A stretch of 64,000 nt of DNA from Tetracladium setigerum. Lineage: Eukaryota > Ascomycota > Leotiomycetes > Helotiales. The notes under the pieces were generated by a model. The model was not told the origin of the DNA and searched no databases. It saw only the letters and a list, made by a program, of their open reading frames with translations. Within the stretch, counting starts at the first letter, position 1, and every line of letters begins with the position of its first letter. Below, piece after piece: positions 1 through 11,595 of the stretch. Made by a program: the position numbers and the translations under genes. The stretch spans positions 1 through 64,000 of the forward strand of contig PZJY01000006.1 of NCBI GenBank assembly GCA_031472005.1. The letters are read 5' to 3'.

Positions 1-102
1 TAACCCTAACCCTAACCCTAACCCTAACCCTAACCCTAACCCTAACCCTAACCCTAACCCTAACCCTAACCCTAACCCTAACCCTAACCCTAACCCTAAC
101 CC
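1..102. repeat. Telomeric repeat array (TAACCC)17
   Basis: Seventeen perfect tandem copies of TAACCC, the C-rich strand of the common fungal TTAGGG telomere, run from the first base to 102. They break off in a degenerate tgaccccctgac junction. This orients the window: base 1 is the chromosome end. Confidence 0.98.
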
Positions 103-1131
103 TGACCCCCTGACATATATCTATAAAAGTGTATTAAATGTTAAGCGAGTGTAGCCGCGAGATCGACCTCTTCCTCCTCTTTATTTACCGCTATCTCTTC
201 TTAAACTTAAGCATTAATAAGCATATCCCCTTATTATTATTATTATTACGAAGTTCGTTCGCCTCGTCTTAATCGTTAATATTAGCATTATCTAGTTTAT
301 CTCCTTTATTAACGCGGGGATTATATACGTCGCTATCGTCGTAAATATTAAGCGGATTAAGCTCCGGTTCTTCATCGATAAGGGGGCGGTTCAATATCGA
401 TTCGCGGCTAAATTAAATTAGACTTATATCTCGTATACTTTTGAATTCGAGGATAATATTATCCACTTCTATCTAATTAATCGATATAATATCCGAGCTA
501 TTTATTTCTATTAGCGTTAAAGACGGAGAGTTATAGCTATATTTATAATTAAGTAGATTATTAAGATCTTTATTTTATTCCTCTTAAATAATTATAAGTT
601 TATTAACTTTAAGCGTTCTCTTAACGAATAAATCGATATCTATTAATATATTAAATAATTTAGAATCTACGTAATCAATATTTAGTTCCTTAGATAAAAA
701 GTCCTTTAATCGGAGGTTATCTAGTATCGATAATATCTTAATGCTTTAAAGCGGGGTAAATGAAGTGGCTTAGCTTTTTAAAGAGGAATTTAAACCACTT
801 AATCTAATTCCATTATTAGAACCACCTTTTAAATTACGAATTCCATTATTAGAAGCACCGCTAAAGCTATTAATATAGTCGTTGGACTCGAAGTTATTAG
901 ACTCTTAAGAACTATAAAACTTAAATCTTTATAACGCTTAAGTAAGGCCCGATTCTTTTTTAATAAACGGTTATAAGAGAGTCTTTTATATCGCCGACGT
1001 GGACCCCGCTTAGAGTGAACTAATACTTAAACGGCGGGGAAGGCTTTCGCTATTTAAAGACGTTACGCTTGCAAATCGGTTCGACTTCGCGGATAATAAG
1101 GGTCTAAGGCGATAGAAGTTCGACGTCGAAT
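103..1131. other. AT-rich RIP-mutated subtelomeric sequence, no gene
   Basis: Strongly AT-rich sequence with abundant TA dinucleotides and stops in every frame; no open reading frame of useful length on either strand. The last part (about 1097-1136) resembles the sequence at about 8428-8460, so it belongs to the older repeat that the retrotransposon split. The rest is probably decayed transposon; I cannot assign a family. Confidence 0.6.
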
Positions 1132-1136
1132 CTATA
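1132..1136. repeat. Left target-site duplication CTATA
   Basis: CTATA lies directly before the 5' LTR and again directly after the 3' LTR (8235-8239). A 5-bp duplication is usual for Ty3/gypsy integrases and fixes the element borders. Confidence 0.9.
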
Positions 1137-1612
1137 TGTTACGAACGTGATCCTGGGAGTCAAGTGACCCCCAGGAGCACACTGGATCCTGGGAGCCTGA
1201 GGCTCGGGAGCACTATGGATCCTGGGAGTAAGGCTCTTAGGAACCACTTTATAAAGAACTCATAAGATTAATAATAATAGTATTAATTATATAAGTGAAA
1301 AGGTAATAGTAAGTTATGGGCCTAGTCACGTGATTGAGTCGATATATGTTTATATTAAGACATGTCGACTCTTAGGAGTCGACGGTGTCGACGGGTCGAT
1401 AGTATCGACTTAGTCGACTTCTCGACTTTAAGAGAACGAAGATTATATATAAGGATAAGATAATTTTTATTAAATAAGAACTTCGTGCTTAACTTAAATC
1501 GAATATCTTTTATTCTAATAACTAGTCTATTGCCGTACTTATGATCCGCTCTTTATTAACGAATATTAACTTAACTTAACTATTTACTTCCGTGTAAATA
1601 GTAACCGTTACA
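1137..1612 (+). repeat. 5' LTR of the chromovirus
   Basis: 476 bp, TG...CA ends, same length as the 3' LTR. It contains a CACGTG palindrome and a series of GTCGAC half-palindromes around 1365-1430. Differences from the 3' copy are C/T and G/A changes in both directions, showing separate RIP of each copy. Confidence 0.95.
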
Positions 1613-1655
1613 CTTTAAGCACCTTCTTTAGAGACCCGACTCATAATACACCACG

Positions 1656-4600
1656 ATGTCTTCCCGAGGACCACCCACCGCCACTCCGACTAGTGATAAC
1701 GGGATTCAATTAGCTTCGCTAAAGGGAAAGCTACCCGACCTCTATCACGGATAACGTTTTAAGCTCCGAGAATTCCTTACCTAATGTAAACTCTATTAAG
1801 TATTCAATAAAGATAAGTTCTCTAGCGCCGCCGAACGAACTATATAGGCCGCTTCGTTCTTACGAGGACTAGCCTTTAACTAGGTCGAGCCTCACTTAAA
1901 CGACGTTATAGAAAACATTAATCCGCCCGAACTAGTTAATACCGACGCCGAGCCATTCACCCGCACCTTATTTAACTTATAAGATAGGTTCGAATAAGGT
2001 ATTACTTAGATCTTCGGGGATTAAGATTAAGAATTTACCGCGGATATTAACTTACGAAAGCTTCGCTAAATAACCACTATCGCTAAGTACGTCGCTAAGT
2101 TCTAACGATTATAAGCTATCTTAGCTTAAGATAACACCGCCGCTAATTCTTAGTTCTACTCGGGACTAAAAGTAAATATTAAGGACGAGATCCATCGATT
2201 GCCTGAACGACCGGATGAATTAGCTGAAATGATTAAAAAAGCACTCCATTTCGACTAACGTATCACGGAACGTCTGATAGAGCAAGGATATGGGATTCCT
2301 AAGAATTATCACGGAACCCTTAAGAAACCTCGCTATTAAGGACGAAATATCTAAAGTAATAACTATTATAGACCTCGGCTAATAGAACTAGATATAATCT
2401 AAAAGAAACCTAAGTTTTAATTAAAGAAATAGCTTTTAAAGGAAGTAATAGAGAAACGAAGGAAGGAGGGACTTTACTTTAAATATGGATATACGGGCCA
2501 CCGAGCAGACTCTTATAAAAAAGGGAAAATAGGATAAAAGAAGTAAGCCGTATCCCTTAAAATCCGATAAATAAGCATAGCTATTATAATCTTAAAAGGA
2601 AAGAAGAATACGCGTGAACGTAACTAGGGAAGATTACTTTAATAAAAATGCCCCACCTACGGATTCTATCTCTACGTCTATTAGCGAGTAGACCCTCTTA
2701 TAGTTCCTAAAGACGGAACTAATAGCGAACGCTATAATTAAGAGGAATAAAGGAAGGAAAGATATAATAAATACGAAAGCATTATATACGAATACCTTAC
2801 TATGGACTACGACGATGATTACACCCCGGTTTATAAGGACCCTTCTAAGGAGCAGTTCCTAAGGGCCCCCACCGGATGTTACGATCGGAATAAAGGAGGT
2901 CTTTATTACCTTTATCCCGACGATAAGTTAATAAAAGTCCCGAAACGTAAAATATAAATTACGGGATATTACGAGCGTAGTTAGAACGAATTATTTTACA
3001 AATGTTCTAACGGACTAGGGATAAACGCCTATAATAATAAGTATTAAATGCGTAGCGATTAGGTTCCCGACCCTATAAAGGAAGAAGTTTAACGGGAAGT
3101 CTAACGAGCTAATCACCTTATAATAAAGGAATAATAGATAGTTATTTAAAGGGAAGAACACCCCACTTTTAAAAGGGAATAGATATATCGAATAAACCCC
3201 TTAAGACCTATTTATAATGAACTAAGCACGCTACCTTTCGGAGGATTAGCATATAGCTAAATCTAAGAAGTCGTATATAAGGACGAAGATCGCATCGGAT
3301 GGATCTACGTCTAAGGAGAAGACCGACAGTATAATGGCATTAGGATTTACATGCAGGACCTGCCTAATGAAACTCCACCTTACTATCGGGAACTACCTAC
3401 TCTAAAAGAAGGAGAGCGATGGGTTATCCGGGCATAGAGTGAACGACTTCGTACCTGGAATAATGTCGCGGATTTATGTTAGTACTACTTCGAAAGTATA
3501 GAACCCAGAATACTTACACTTATTAAAGGACACGTGTACATCGTTACTAGCTATAAAGGAATAGTCCTCGAATAGCAGAACGTACTTAACGGAAGTTTTT
3601 ATTAGTAAATGAACGCTAGAGACTCCGGCGAGAAATGTGAAAATCCATACGAAGAACCGCCCCGAGAGCTATGCGCAGCTAGGTACGGATAATTAAAACT
3701 AGACGTTAAGATCCCTTAAATCTTAAGATTAGTTATAATAATAATTAATTTAGGATTTATGGGAAACTTTATATCTATAACGTTAGTTAAGAAATATATA
3801 GTCGCCACTTATATTAAAGGGAAACCTTATTAACTCGTTATAGTCGATGGATTTAAAATTAATTATAATAGTGGAGAAGTAGAATTATAAATAATTCCTC
3901 TCATTATAGTTATATACTTAGGATATAAGGAAGAAATCACGTTTAATATTATTAATATCTTATATAATGTTATCTTAGGATTACCTTAGCTTAAGGCTTA
4001 TAACTTAATAATCGATTAGATAAATAAAATAGTGGACTTTAAGAGGTGTAATTGCGAAAAGGAACGAATTATCTTATAACTAGATAAGGACGAGTTTATA
4101 AGTTAGTAAAGGCTAAAAGCAGCTAAACCTATACGCCTATTAAAAGAGGGTACGAAAGAGGTACTATTGCCGAAACAATATGAGGAATTCCGAGACTTAT
4201 TCACCGAGGTATAAGATCTCATAGTATTACCGGCATACCAGGATTAAGATCACGAGATTATCTTAAAAGAAGACGTAAAACCGGTTTACGAACTATTACG
4301 TAGAATAAACGATACGGACTTAAGGACGCTTAAAATCTTTATTAACGAAATGTTAATAAAAGGATATATTAAGGAATCTAAATCTCCGTGAGGAGCACTT
4401 ATCTTCTTTATATTAAAACTTAAAATTAATAAACGACGCCCGGTTATAAATTAGCGAAAACTAAACGACCACACTATTAAAGATCATTATTCACTACTAC
4501 TACTCGACGATCTAAGGGACAAGATATAAGGATCAAAGATCTTTACCCAGATCGACCTGAAGTTAGCCTTTAATCTTATAAGAATAAAGGAAGGCGACGA

Positions 4601-7060
4601 AAGTAAGATTACTTTTTATACTTAATAAGGATTATATAAGTTCCTAGTAATACACTTCGGATTATATAATGCCCTAGCCACCTTCTAACGATTAATTAAT
4701 AATACTTTACGAGAATACATTAACGTATTTTATATTATTTACCTTAACGATATCCTTATCTATTTAAAGGACGTCGCCGAACACGAGAAGCACGTTAGGC
4801 TAGTTTTTTAAGCTTTACGAAAACACTATTTAAAAGTTAGCCTAAATAAATGCCACTTCTTAATAAAACGAGTTAAGTTTTATAAATATATTATTATTAT
4901 AAACGGATTCGAAATGGACTTAAATAAGGTTAAAGCAATACTTAAGTGGGAATTATTAATAAATATAAAAGAAATATAGAGTTTCTTAAGTTTTTATAAT
5001 TATTACCGACGCTATATTAAGAACTACTTAATAATTACGAAACCACTCACGGACCTCACTTATAAAGATTAAATATTCGAATAAACTCTTAAAGCTTAGA
5101 AAGCTATAGACACGCTAAAAGAAATATTCGCTAAGGAACCAATTCTTAAACATTACGACCTTACGAAACTAAAACGGGTAGAAACGGACTCGTCGGACTT
5201 CGCTATTAAAGTAATTTATAATTAACCCGGCGAAGATAATCGCTAGTGATTAATCGTATTCTTCTTAAGAAAACTCATATTCGCGAAACTTAATTATAAG
5301 ATCTATAATAAGGAGTTACTTGTAATTATTATAACGTTACGAGAATAGAAGGTATACTTAGAAGGGTCGTCTACGAAGATAGATATTCTTTCTAATTATA
5401 AGAATCTTATCTATTTTATAACGATTAAAGAACTCAATAGGCGACAAGTCCGATAGGCCGAAACACTTTCGTTATATAACTTTAATATTCGATATATTAA
5501 AGGCTCCGAGAACGCTCGAGCCGATGCACTTAATAAAAAACCAAAATATATAGGTAATAAGACCTCGCCTTTAAGAGTAATACTCCGACAAGACGGGTCC
5601 TCCTTGGTATATAACCGAGTGTAAATAGCCGTTATTATGCGACTTAAGGATTAAACCTTCGAAGAACTTATTCGAAAGGGGTACGATTAAGACCCTATTG
5701 CGAAATAATAAACGAAGGAATTAAGAAACGGATTCTTAAGGAACGTGGAAGGATTATTACTCTTTTAAGAAAGAACTTATATTCTAACCGGAGTACGAAA
5801 AGCCTTCGTATAATAATAATATAAGCTGCTAGCTTATAGGTATTAGGGAATAGCTAAGACCCTCGCGAGGCTATTTAGGAAATACTACTTCCTTAAGATT
5901 AGGAATATAATTAAAGAGGTTATAACTTAATGCGATATATATATACGGAATAAGTTATCTCGACACGCTCCGTATAGACTTATAAAATCACCTATAACCC
6001 CGACACGACTATAAGGATCGATAGCTCTCGACTTTATTATTAAGCTACCACCCTCTAAAGATCCTATAACGGGAGTCGTGTACGATTCGATCCTTATTAT
6101 AACGTGCCTCCTAACTAAATACGTATATATAATACTATACTTCGAATTAAGTACAGCCGAGCAGATAGCTAACACGTTTATCCGATAAATCATTGCATAA
6201 CACGGAGTACCGGATGAAATCCTCTCGGACCGCGATAAATTATTTAAATTAAAGTTCTAGATATTATTAATGGCTAAGCTTAAGATTAAAAAGAAAATGT
6301 TAACCGCTTTTTATCCCTAAACCGATGGTTAGACAGAACGTATTAATTAAATAATGAAAGCCTACCTACGTTGCTACGTTAATTATAAATAGGATAACTA
6401 GGTAGAACTCTTACCGTTAGCTTAGTTTATATTTAATAACGTAGATATAGAAATAACGGGTATATCACCGTTCTTCGCGAACTTTAGATTTAACCTTAAG
6501 GCATATAATTATCCGTTAGTCGATACTAAAAACGTAAAAGTAGCTAATATCCGAGTGGATTAGTTAAAGAACTTATATAAAGAACTTGCTGCCGATATCT
6601 TATTTTTATTATAATAATTAGTAATTTATTATAACTCGAAGCGTGGAGTGGGACCTACGCTAAAAGAGGGGGATAAAGTTTATTTATTACGAAAAAACAT
6701 TAATATATAAAGATTAAGCGATAAATTAAATTATAAGAAGTTAGGGCCGTTTAAAATTTTAAAAGTTATCGGATTAATTAATTACGAACTCTAACTACTT
6801 AGGATATGGAAAATATATAACCGATTCTATATTTCCCTCCTTAAGAAAGCATTACTAGGAGCGCCTCTAGCCCTTAATATAAATATTTAACTTGTTAACC
6901 CGGACGCCGAATATAAAGTAAAAATAATCCTAGATTATAAACGAATTAGAAACCGGAACTACTACCTTATTAAATAGTTAAATTACCTATATACTGAAAA
7001 CACTTAAGAACCCTTAGCAAATCTTAAGTGCCTTAAGAAGATAACCGCGTATCACTATCG
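1656..7060 (+). pseudogene. RIP-degraded gag-pol with chromodomain
   Basis: The likely gag start is the ATG at 1656, opening with a Ser/Pro/Thr-rich N-terminus. A gag zinc-knuckle remnant sits near 2466-2515 with some Cys codons mutated to Tyr. Protease-like sequence lies near 3720-4000. Reverse transcriptase spans roughly 4280-5000, with the active site YLDD now reading YLND at about 4739-4750. RNase H follows to about 5540. Integrase follows, with DFIIKLPPSK at 6029-6060, GVPDEILSDRD near 6204-6236 and an AFxPxTDGxTERIN block near 6307-6345. A chromodomain lies at about 6900-7050, recognisable from the YYLIK-x-LNYxYTENT motif. Stops stand at many positions where Gln or Trp is conserved. Chromodomains mark the chromovirus branch, which often targets heterochromatin; that agrees with the subtelomeric position. 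Confidence 0.92.
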
Positions 7061-7590
7061 GCAGACTACGTTAAGCCACCGAAACTTAAACTCGTCTAGA
7101 AAGCCGAGGAAGCATCGAACTCGGACAGGGCCTCGATAAGCACTAAGTCCTCCTCCGCGTTCTATAATAAGGAAGGGTCGTTTAAGGGAATAGAAGTAAG
7201 CTCGCTCTCGGAACCAGCCGGTCCCCCCTCGATTAATTCCCGTTCTAAACGCTCTCGCTCCTTAGCGGCATTTAACTTTGTAATCGATTTTAAACCACGA
7301 CGAAGTATTTCCGCTACGCGCGATCGAAAGGCCTCCCTTTATTTCTTTATACGAATTAGCTTCGCACTTATCTCACTTAAGCGCTTAAATAATTTTCGTT
7401 ACTTAGCCTAAGCCTCGTTCCACTCGTTCGCTAGTTTCTTTTTAACGCGTTCTAATTTCTTCCATTCTGCGTCGGAAGGACTATAGACGTCGTATTTCAC
7501 CCCGACTTTAATGTATTTAAAACATTTCGAGTAGCCTAGAGCTACTAAGCACTTCGTACCACGTTTAACGCAACGCGAGCAAGCCGGCAT
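7020..7590 (-). pseudogene. Antisense zinc-knuckle-like ORF inside the retrotransposon
   Basis: On the minus strand, between pol and the 3' LTR, a reading frame starts MPACSRCVKRGTKC and stays recognisably protein-like for about 190 codons, interrupted only by TAG/TAA at positions that RIP would create from TGG, CAA or CAG. Residues 1-35 form a cysteine-rich segment (CxxC, then KC and SKC) in which some Cys appear mutated to Tyr or Phe. The rest is Lys/Glu-rich and likely coiled coil, with a run of heptad-like KERERLEREL. I know no named family for certain; similar short Cys-rich proteins accompany some fungal retroelements. It probably was an accessory gene of the element. Confidence 0.55.
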
Positions 7591-7746
7591 TTCAATTCCT
7601 TAAGTCTTATAACGCTCGTACACGTTTTATCAATTAGTTATTATTTTCTTTAATCGATCAGCGGTTATAATAGGAAAGGAAGATAGCCGTGGGCTAATAG
7701 CGATGTTTCCTTTAACGTACTTAAGTGTGAAGACTATACTAGGCTA

Positions 7747-7758
7747 GAAGGGGGAAAG
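7747..7758 (+). other. Polypurine tract
   Basis: The purine run GAAGGGGGAAAG ends immediately before the TG of the 3' LTR, the position of the plus-strand primer in LTR retrotransposons. Confidence 0.85.
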
Positions 7759-8234
7759 TGTTACGAACGTGATCCTAAGAGTTAAGTGACCCCTAAGAGC
7801 ACATTAGATCCTAGGAGCCTAAGGCTCGGGAGCACTATAAATCCTAGGAGTAAGGCTCTTAGGAATTACTTTATAGAGAACTCATAGGATTAGTAATAGT
7901 AGTATTAATTATATAAGTGAAAAGGCAATAGCAAGCTATAGGCCTAATCACGTGATTGGGTCGACATGTGTTCATGCTAAGACATATCGACTCTCGGGAG
8001 TCGACGGTGTCGACGGGTCGATGGTATCGACTTAGTCGACTTCTCGACTTTAAGAGAACGAAGATTATATATAAGGATAAGATAGTTTTCATTAGATAAG
8101 AACTTCGTGCTTAACTTAAATCGAATATCTTTTATTCTAGTAATTAGTCTATTGCCGTACTTATGATCCGCTCTCTGTCAACGAATACTAACCTGACTTA
8201 GCTATTTACTTCCGTGTAAATAGTAACCGTTACA
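7759..8234 (+). repeat. 3' LTR of the chromovirus
   Basis: 476 bp, aligned without length change to the 5' LTR. The first 100 bases are more heavily mutated than in the 5' copy, while parts further in are less so, as expected if RIP struck each copy separately. Confidence 0.95.
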
Positions 8235-8239
8235 CTATA
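8235..8239. repeat. Right target-site duplication CTATA
   Basis: CTATA immediately after the 3' LTR matches the five bases before the 5' LTR. Confidence 0.9.
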
Positions 8240-8610
8240 CCGATTATCGACCAGGTAGAGACTTATAAAGTAGTAATAGCTTAATTAAAAGTGGCTTAAT
8301 AAGGTATTAATAATTAAAGATTCGCTATTAGAGCTAACTATATAATAACTTAAATACGACTTATATTTCCTAGACCTCGAGAGGAGGTTACGCTTATAAG
8401 ACGATTTAATTTTTTAACTAGCGAAGTTTTAAGGCGATGGGTTTTCGAGGTCGAAGCTATAGCGATTTGCGACCGATTAAGGTCTTATAAAGAGTGAAGA
8501 GCTTAATTAAAAGAGGCTTAAAGAGGTGCTAGTAATTAAAGACTCGCTATTAAAGGCGATTATATAATAACTTAAACACGGCTTCCATTTCTTAAACTCT
8601 TAAGTGGAGC
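8240..8610. repeat. Degenerate tandem repeat split by the retrotransposon
   Basis: Two copies of a roughly 140-bp unit lie at about 8240-8380 and 8465-8605. They share blocks such as AGCTTAATTAAAAG and ACTCGCTATTA. Sequence just before the insertion (1097-1136) matches 8428-8460, which sits before the second copy. The retrotransposon therefore landed inside one unit of an older tandem array. Confidence 0.65.
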
Positions 8611-9080
8611 TAATATTACTAGTAATACCGGGGGAGCTTATTAATTATAACCACTATTCCCTTAATTTTAAGCAAGTCCACTTAAGCCTTACGCTCGTAT
8701 TTTAACTCGTTAGGCGGCTTTACGGGTGCGCTTAAAGAGCTTACGCTCGGTAAATATGCGACGAGTACGGGGCATTATAATAGGTTAAAGAGAGAAAAGG
8801 GGTCGCGATATAAGACGTAAAAGATAATAAATCGAAGGTTTTTCGATCGCTATTCGGTAATAAAAAGACGTTAATAAAGAATTAAAAAAGAGAAATAGTA
8901 AGAGATTACTCGGAACCTAGGGAATATTATACTAAGCTTAATTTTAGAGCGCCTTTAACGTGAAGAAATATTTAAATATATAATAATTAAGTAAAATAAG
9001 GTTAAGAATTAAAAGTTAAAAGAGGGGAGTTTTAAAAGGTATAAATAATATTATAAGAAAAGAAATAAGGAAAGAGGGGA
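8611..9080. other. AT-rich RIP-mutated sequence, no gene
   Basis: No open frame and no recognisable domain on either strand; composition as in the rest of the RIP-affected subtelomere. Confidence 0.5.
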
Positions 9081-9251
9081 GCGGTCACGGGGTGTCTTAG
9101 GTTACGCTTTTAAGAATAGTTAGCCACTTCCTCACTAAAAAGCGATAGCGACTTAATTACGATCAGAACACGCTAAGTTTACGTTTTAAGATTAATTTAA
9201 GCGATAATTTAAAGCGTATTAGTCGCTTTTCGAGAATAGCTTCTTTAGAAT
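9081..9251. repeat. Dispersed repeat B, copy 1 (partial)
   Basis: Shares about 170 bp with 9302-9475, from a conserved start TCACGGGGTGTC to the block TCGCTTTTCGAGAATAGCTT. Differences are mostly C/T and G/A changes, as RIP gives. This copy lacks the second half of the unit. Confidence 0.75.
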
Positions 9252-9301
9252 TATAAATAAAAGTTAAAGGGAAAGGAGTTTATTATCGCGATATATTAAG
9301 A

Positions 9302-9578
9302 GTGATCACGGGGTGTCCCAGGTTACGCTTTTAGGAATAGTCGGCCACTTCCTTACTAAAAAGCGACAACGACTTAGTTACGATTAAAACACGCTAAGTT
9401 TACGTTTTAAGATTAATTCGAGCGATGATTTAGAGCGTATCGGTCGCTTTTCGAGAATGGCTTCCTTAGAATTAGAAGTAAATTAGATTCCGAAATTCTA
9501 GTGAGGTCTTGGCGTAGATGTGATATAGCGGGACCTAAATATAGCTCGCTTAGGAATATGGCATTTGCTTATTAGACT
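9302..9578. repeat. Dispersed repeat B, copy 2 (longest)
   Basis: The longest copy of a family also seen at 9081-9251 and 17578-17719. It runs from TCACGGGGTGTCCC to GCATTTGCTTATTAGACT. The unit could be a solo LTR or another non-coding element; I found no clear terminal motif or target duplication. Confidence 0.75.
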
Positions 9579-9579
9579 A

Positions 9580-10003
9580 ATATAGCGCTTACGCTCACTC
9601 AATTTAGAGCATCGGCAGCCGCCTCTATCGCCGATCGTACTTAAGTGCTACCACCTCACTTTATCACTCACCTTATCACTTACTTAATCACTCACTTAAT
9701 CACTCTCACTACCTCTCTCCCCCCTTAATTCACCACCATTATCACTACTTTAATCGATCACTCTACCTATCACCTAAACACTTACCACCTGGCTAACACT
9801 CACTCTCATTACCTCTTCCCTTACCACCTTGCCGCTATTATAGCCGCCTAAGCGCTTATAAGCCTTAGCCACTCTCTCTTACCCTCTCTTTTACCTTATA
9901 AATACTCCACTCTTTATATATTAATACCTCTCCTTCCCTTATATAGAGCACGTGAGCAAGATAGCTTAGTTAATCAGAATGAACCCACCCTTAAAACCCT
10001 AAG
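9580..10003. repeat. Subtelomeric repeat A, copy 1, ending in telomere-like tract
   Basis: About 425 bp that recurs at 11048-11502. It opens with GCATCGGCAGCCGCCTC-like sequence, continues as a C/T/A-rich stretch full of TCACT and CACCT steps, includes TATATAGAGCACGTGAGCA, and ends GAATGAACCCACCC followed by TTAAAACCCTAAG, close to telomere repeats. No coding potential. Confidence 0.85.
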
Positions 10004-11047
10004 TATTTAAGTCGTGGCGATGAATATCTTACTTATTAGATAAGTAGAAGAAGAGGAGGGGGGCGATATAGCTAGCCGAAGTGCTTATATAATAAGAGAG
10101 AGTTAAACGATATATAATTATTACGTATTAATATAAAGAAAGTTATATTATTAAAGGGTATTACTTATTATACTTATTTCTTAGATTTTAAAGCCTTAGA
10201 TTATAAAAGGTATTATATAATAAGGAGTCCTTATTAATAGTAAGATATAATAAAGGATATACTTATAATTAAATCTAATAAAGAGTCGCTATATATAATC
10301 TTTAGTTTATATAACGTTATAATAAGGTCACGTTATAATTTTATTCTTATAAGTTAGGAATTAGCTATAAAAAAGGACGATATATTTCGGGATAATTTAT
10401 TAAGATTATAAGTATACTTAATAGTGTTTTATAAGTTATAAGTATATAGAATATAATTATAATAAAGAGTAAGAATATTAAGTATTATAAGTGGATATAT
10501 TATAAGAAAAGTTACTTTATTAAGCGTGGCGTTACGATAATTAGTTTTAGAAGTTTAAATAACGGAGTTTATTACTTATAAGTAAGAGCGATAAGTTATT
10601 ACGTGAGAGGTAATATTACTTATAAGTAAGAATAATAAGTAATAAGAAAGATATAATAAGGGGATATAAAGTATTAAGTAAGGAGGGATATTAAGGTGGG
10701 GGTTATAATAAGCCTCTTAAGAATAGGACGTGATAGAGTATAATAATATAAGGGTTATTAGATAATTCTTAGCGTTTATTTTAATGTGATGACGGGGGGA
10801 TTCAAGGGGATATAGTGGCAGAATGAACCCACCCTTAACCCTAACCCTGAATAAGGACTCGGCCCGGGAGGACCCGTACGCTACGCTTACTAAAGTAGTA
10901 AACGCTAAACGGCTTAAGTATAAGGCGCTAGGCGCTTCTTTTAGCCCGATTATCTTCTCGGCTAGTAGCCTAATAGAAAAGGATATTATAACTACCTTTT
11001 AAGAGTTTTAGAAACTCCTCGGTCCGGCAAGCGCTAATTAGCTTAAC
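10004..11047. other. AT-rich spacer with interstitial telomere-like tract
   Basis: Lies between the two copies of repeat A. Most of it is very AT-rich with stops in all frames. At 10821-10834 the boundary sequence GAATGAACCCACCC reappears, followed at 10835-10850 by TTAACCCTAACCCTGA, which includes two telomere units. After this the composition turns GC-richer. No gene seen. Confidence 0.7.
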
Positions 11048-11502
11048 ATTAATATAACTCTTACGCTTACTTAATTTAAAGCATCGGCAGCCGCCTCTAT
11101 CGCCGATCGTACTTAAGTGCTACCACCTTACTTTATCACTCACCTTATCACTCACTTAATCACTCACTTAATCACTCTCACTACCTCTCTCCCCCCTTAA
11201 TTCACCACTACTATCACTACCTCGATCGATCACTCTACCTGCCACTTAAACACCTATCACCTGGCTAACACTCACTCTCACCACCTCTTCCCTTACCTCT
11301 TTACCGCTATTATAGCCGCCTAAGCGCTTATAAGCCTTAGCCACTCTCCTTTACCTCTCACGTTCACTTCCCTTACTTACCTTTCACTTTCACCTTTATA
11401 AACACTTCACCTTATATATATCAATCTTTCTCTTTCCCTTATATAGAGCACGTGAGCAGGATAGCTTAGTTAGTTAGAATGAACCCACCCTTAAACCCTA
11501 AG
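11048..11502. repeat. Subtelomeric repeat A, copy 2, ending in telomere-like tract
   Basis: Second copy of the unit at 9580-10003, slightly longer through extra CACTT-type steps near 11360-11400. It ends with the same GAATGAACCCACCC and then TTAAACCCTAAG. Most base differences between copies are transitions. Confidence 0.85.
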
Positions 11503-11595
11503 CCGGGATGAGCGCGGCCGGGGCCAGAGCGTAGCGACCCGGCCAGCCCCGGCTGCGCAACCTCGACGACTCCCGCCACCCGTTCCCGGACCCTA
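11503..11595. other. GC-rich island in the RIP-mutated zone
   Basis: About 90 bp of GC-rich sequence with many CCGG and GGCC steps, directly after a telomere-like tract and before AT-rich DNA. It contains imperfect inverted repeats (CCGGGGCC against GGCCAGCCCCGG). Not a recognisable rRNA or tRNA. Confidence 0.4.

Larger units (their letters stand above)
1137..8234 (+). mobile_element. Full-length RIP-inactivated Ty3/gypsy chromovirus
   Basis: A complete 7.1-kb LTR retrotransposon. Two 476-bp LTRs begin TGTTACGAAC and end CGTTACA, flanked by the CTATA duplication, with a purine tract before the 3' LTR. Between them the plus strand encodes gag, protease, reverse transcriptase, RNase H, integrase and chromodomain in the Ty3/gypsy order, all broken by TAA and TAG codons where CAA, CAG or TGG are expected. 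Differences between the two LTRs are transitions in the stretches I compared. That pattern is RIP rather than random decay. A short antisense ORF lies between pol and the 3' LTR. No tRNA primer-binding site is recognisable just after the 5' LTR. The element cannot move by itself. Confidence 0.95.

Noticed and set aside
5927..6193. 88-aa minus-strand frame in the integrase region
   Set aside because: It is the reverse complement of the RIP-mutated integrase core, which is clearly recognisable on the plus strand.
9650..9800. Periodic TCACT/CACCT steps that look like a CRISPR array or minisatellite
   Set aside because: No constant repeat-spacer structure, and the organism is a fungus; it is part of repeat A.
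11503..11595. GC-rich stretch as a possible tRNA or rRNA fragment
   Set aside because: No cloverleaf, no A and B box arrangement, no resemblance to rRNA that I can see.
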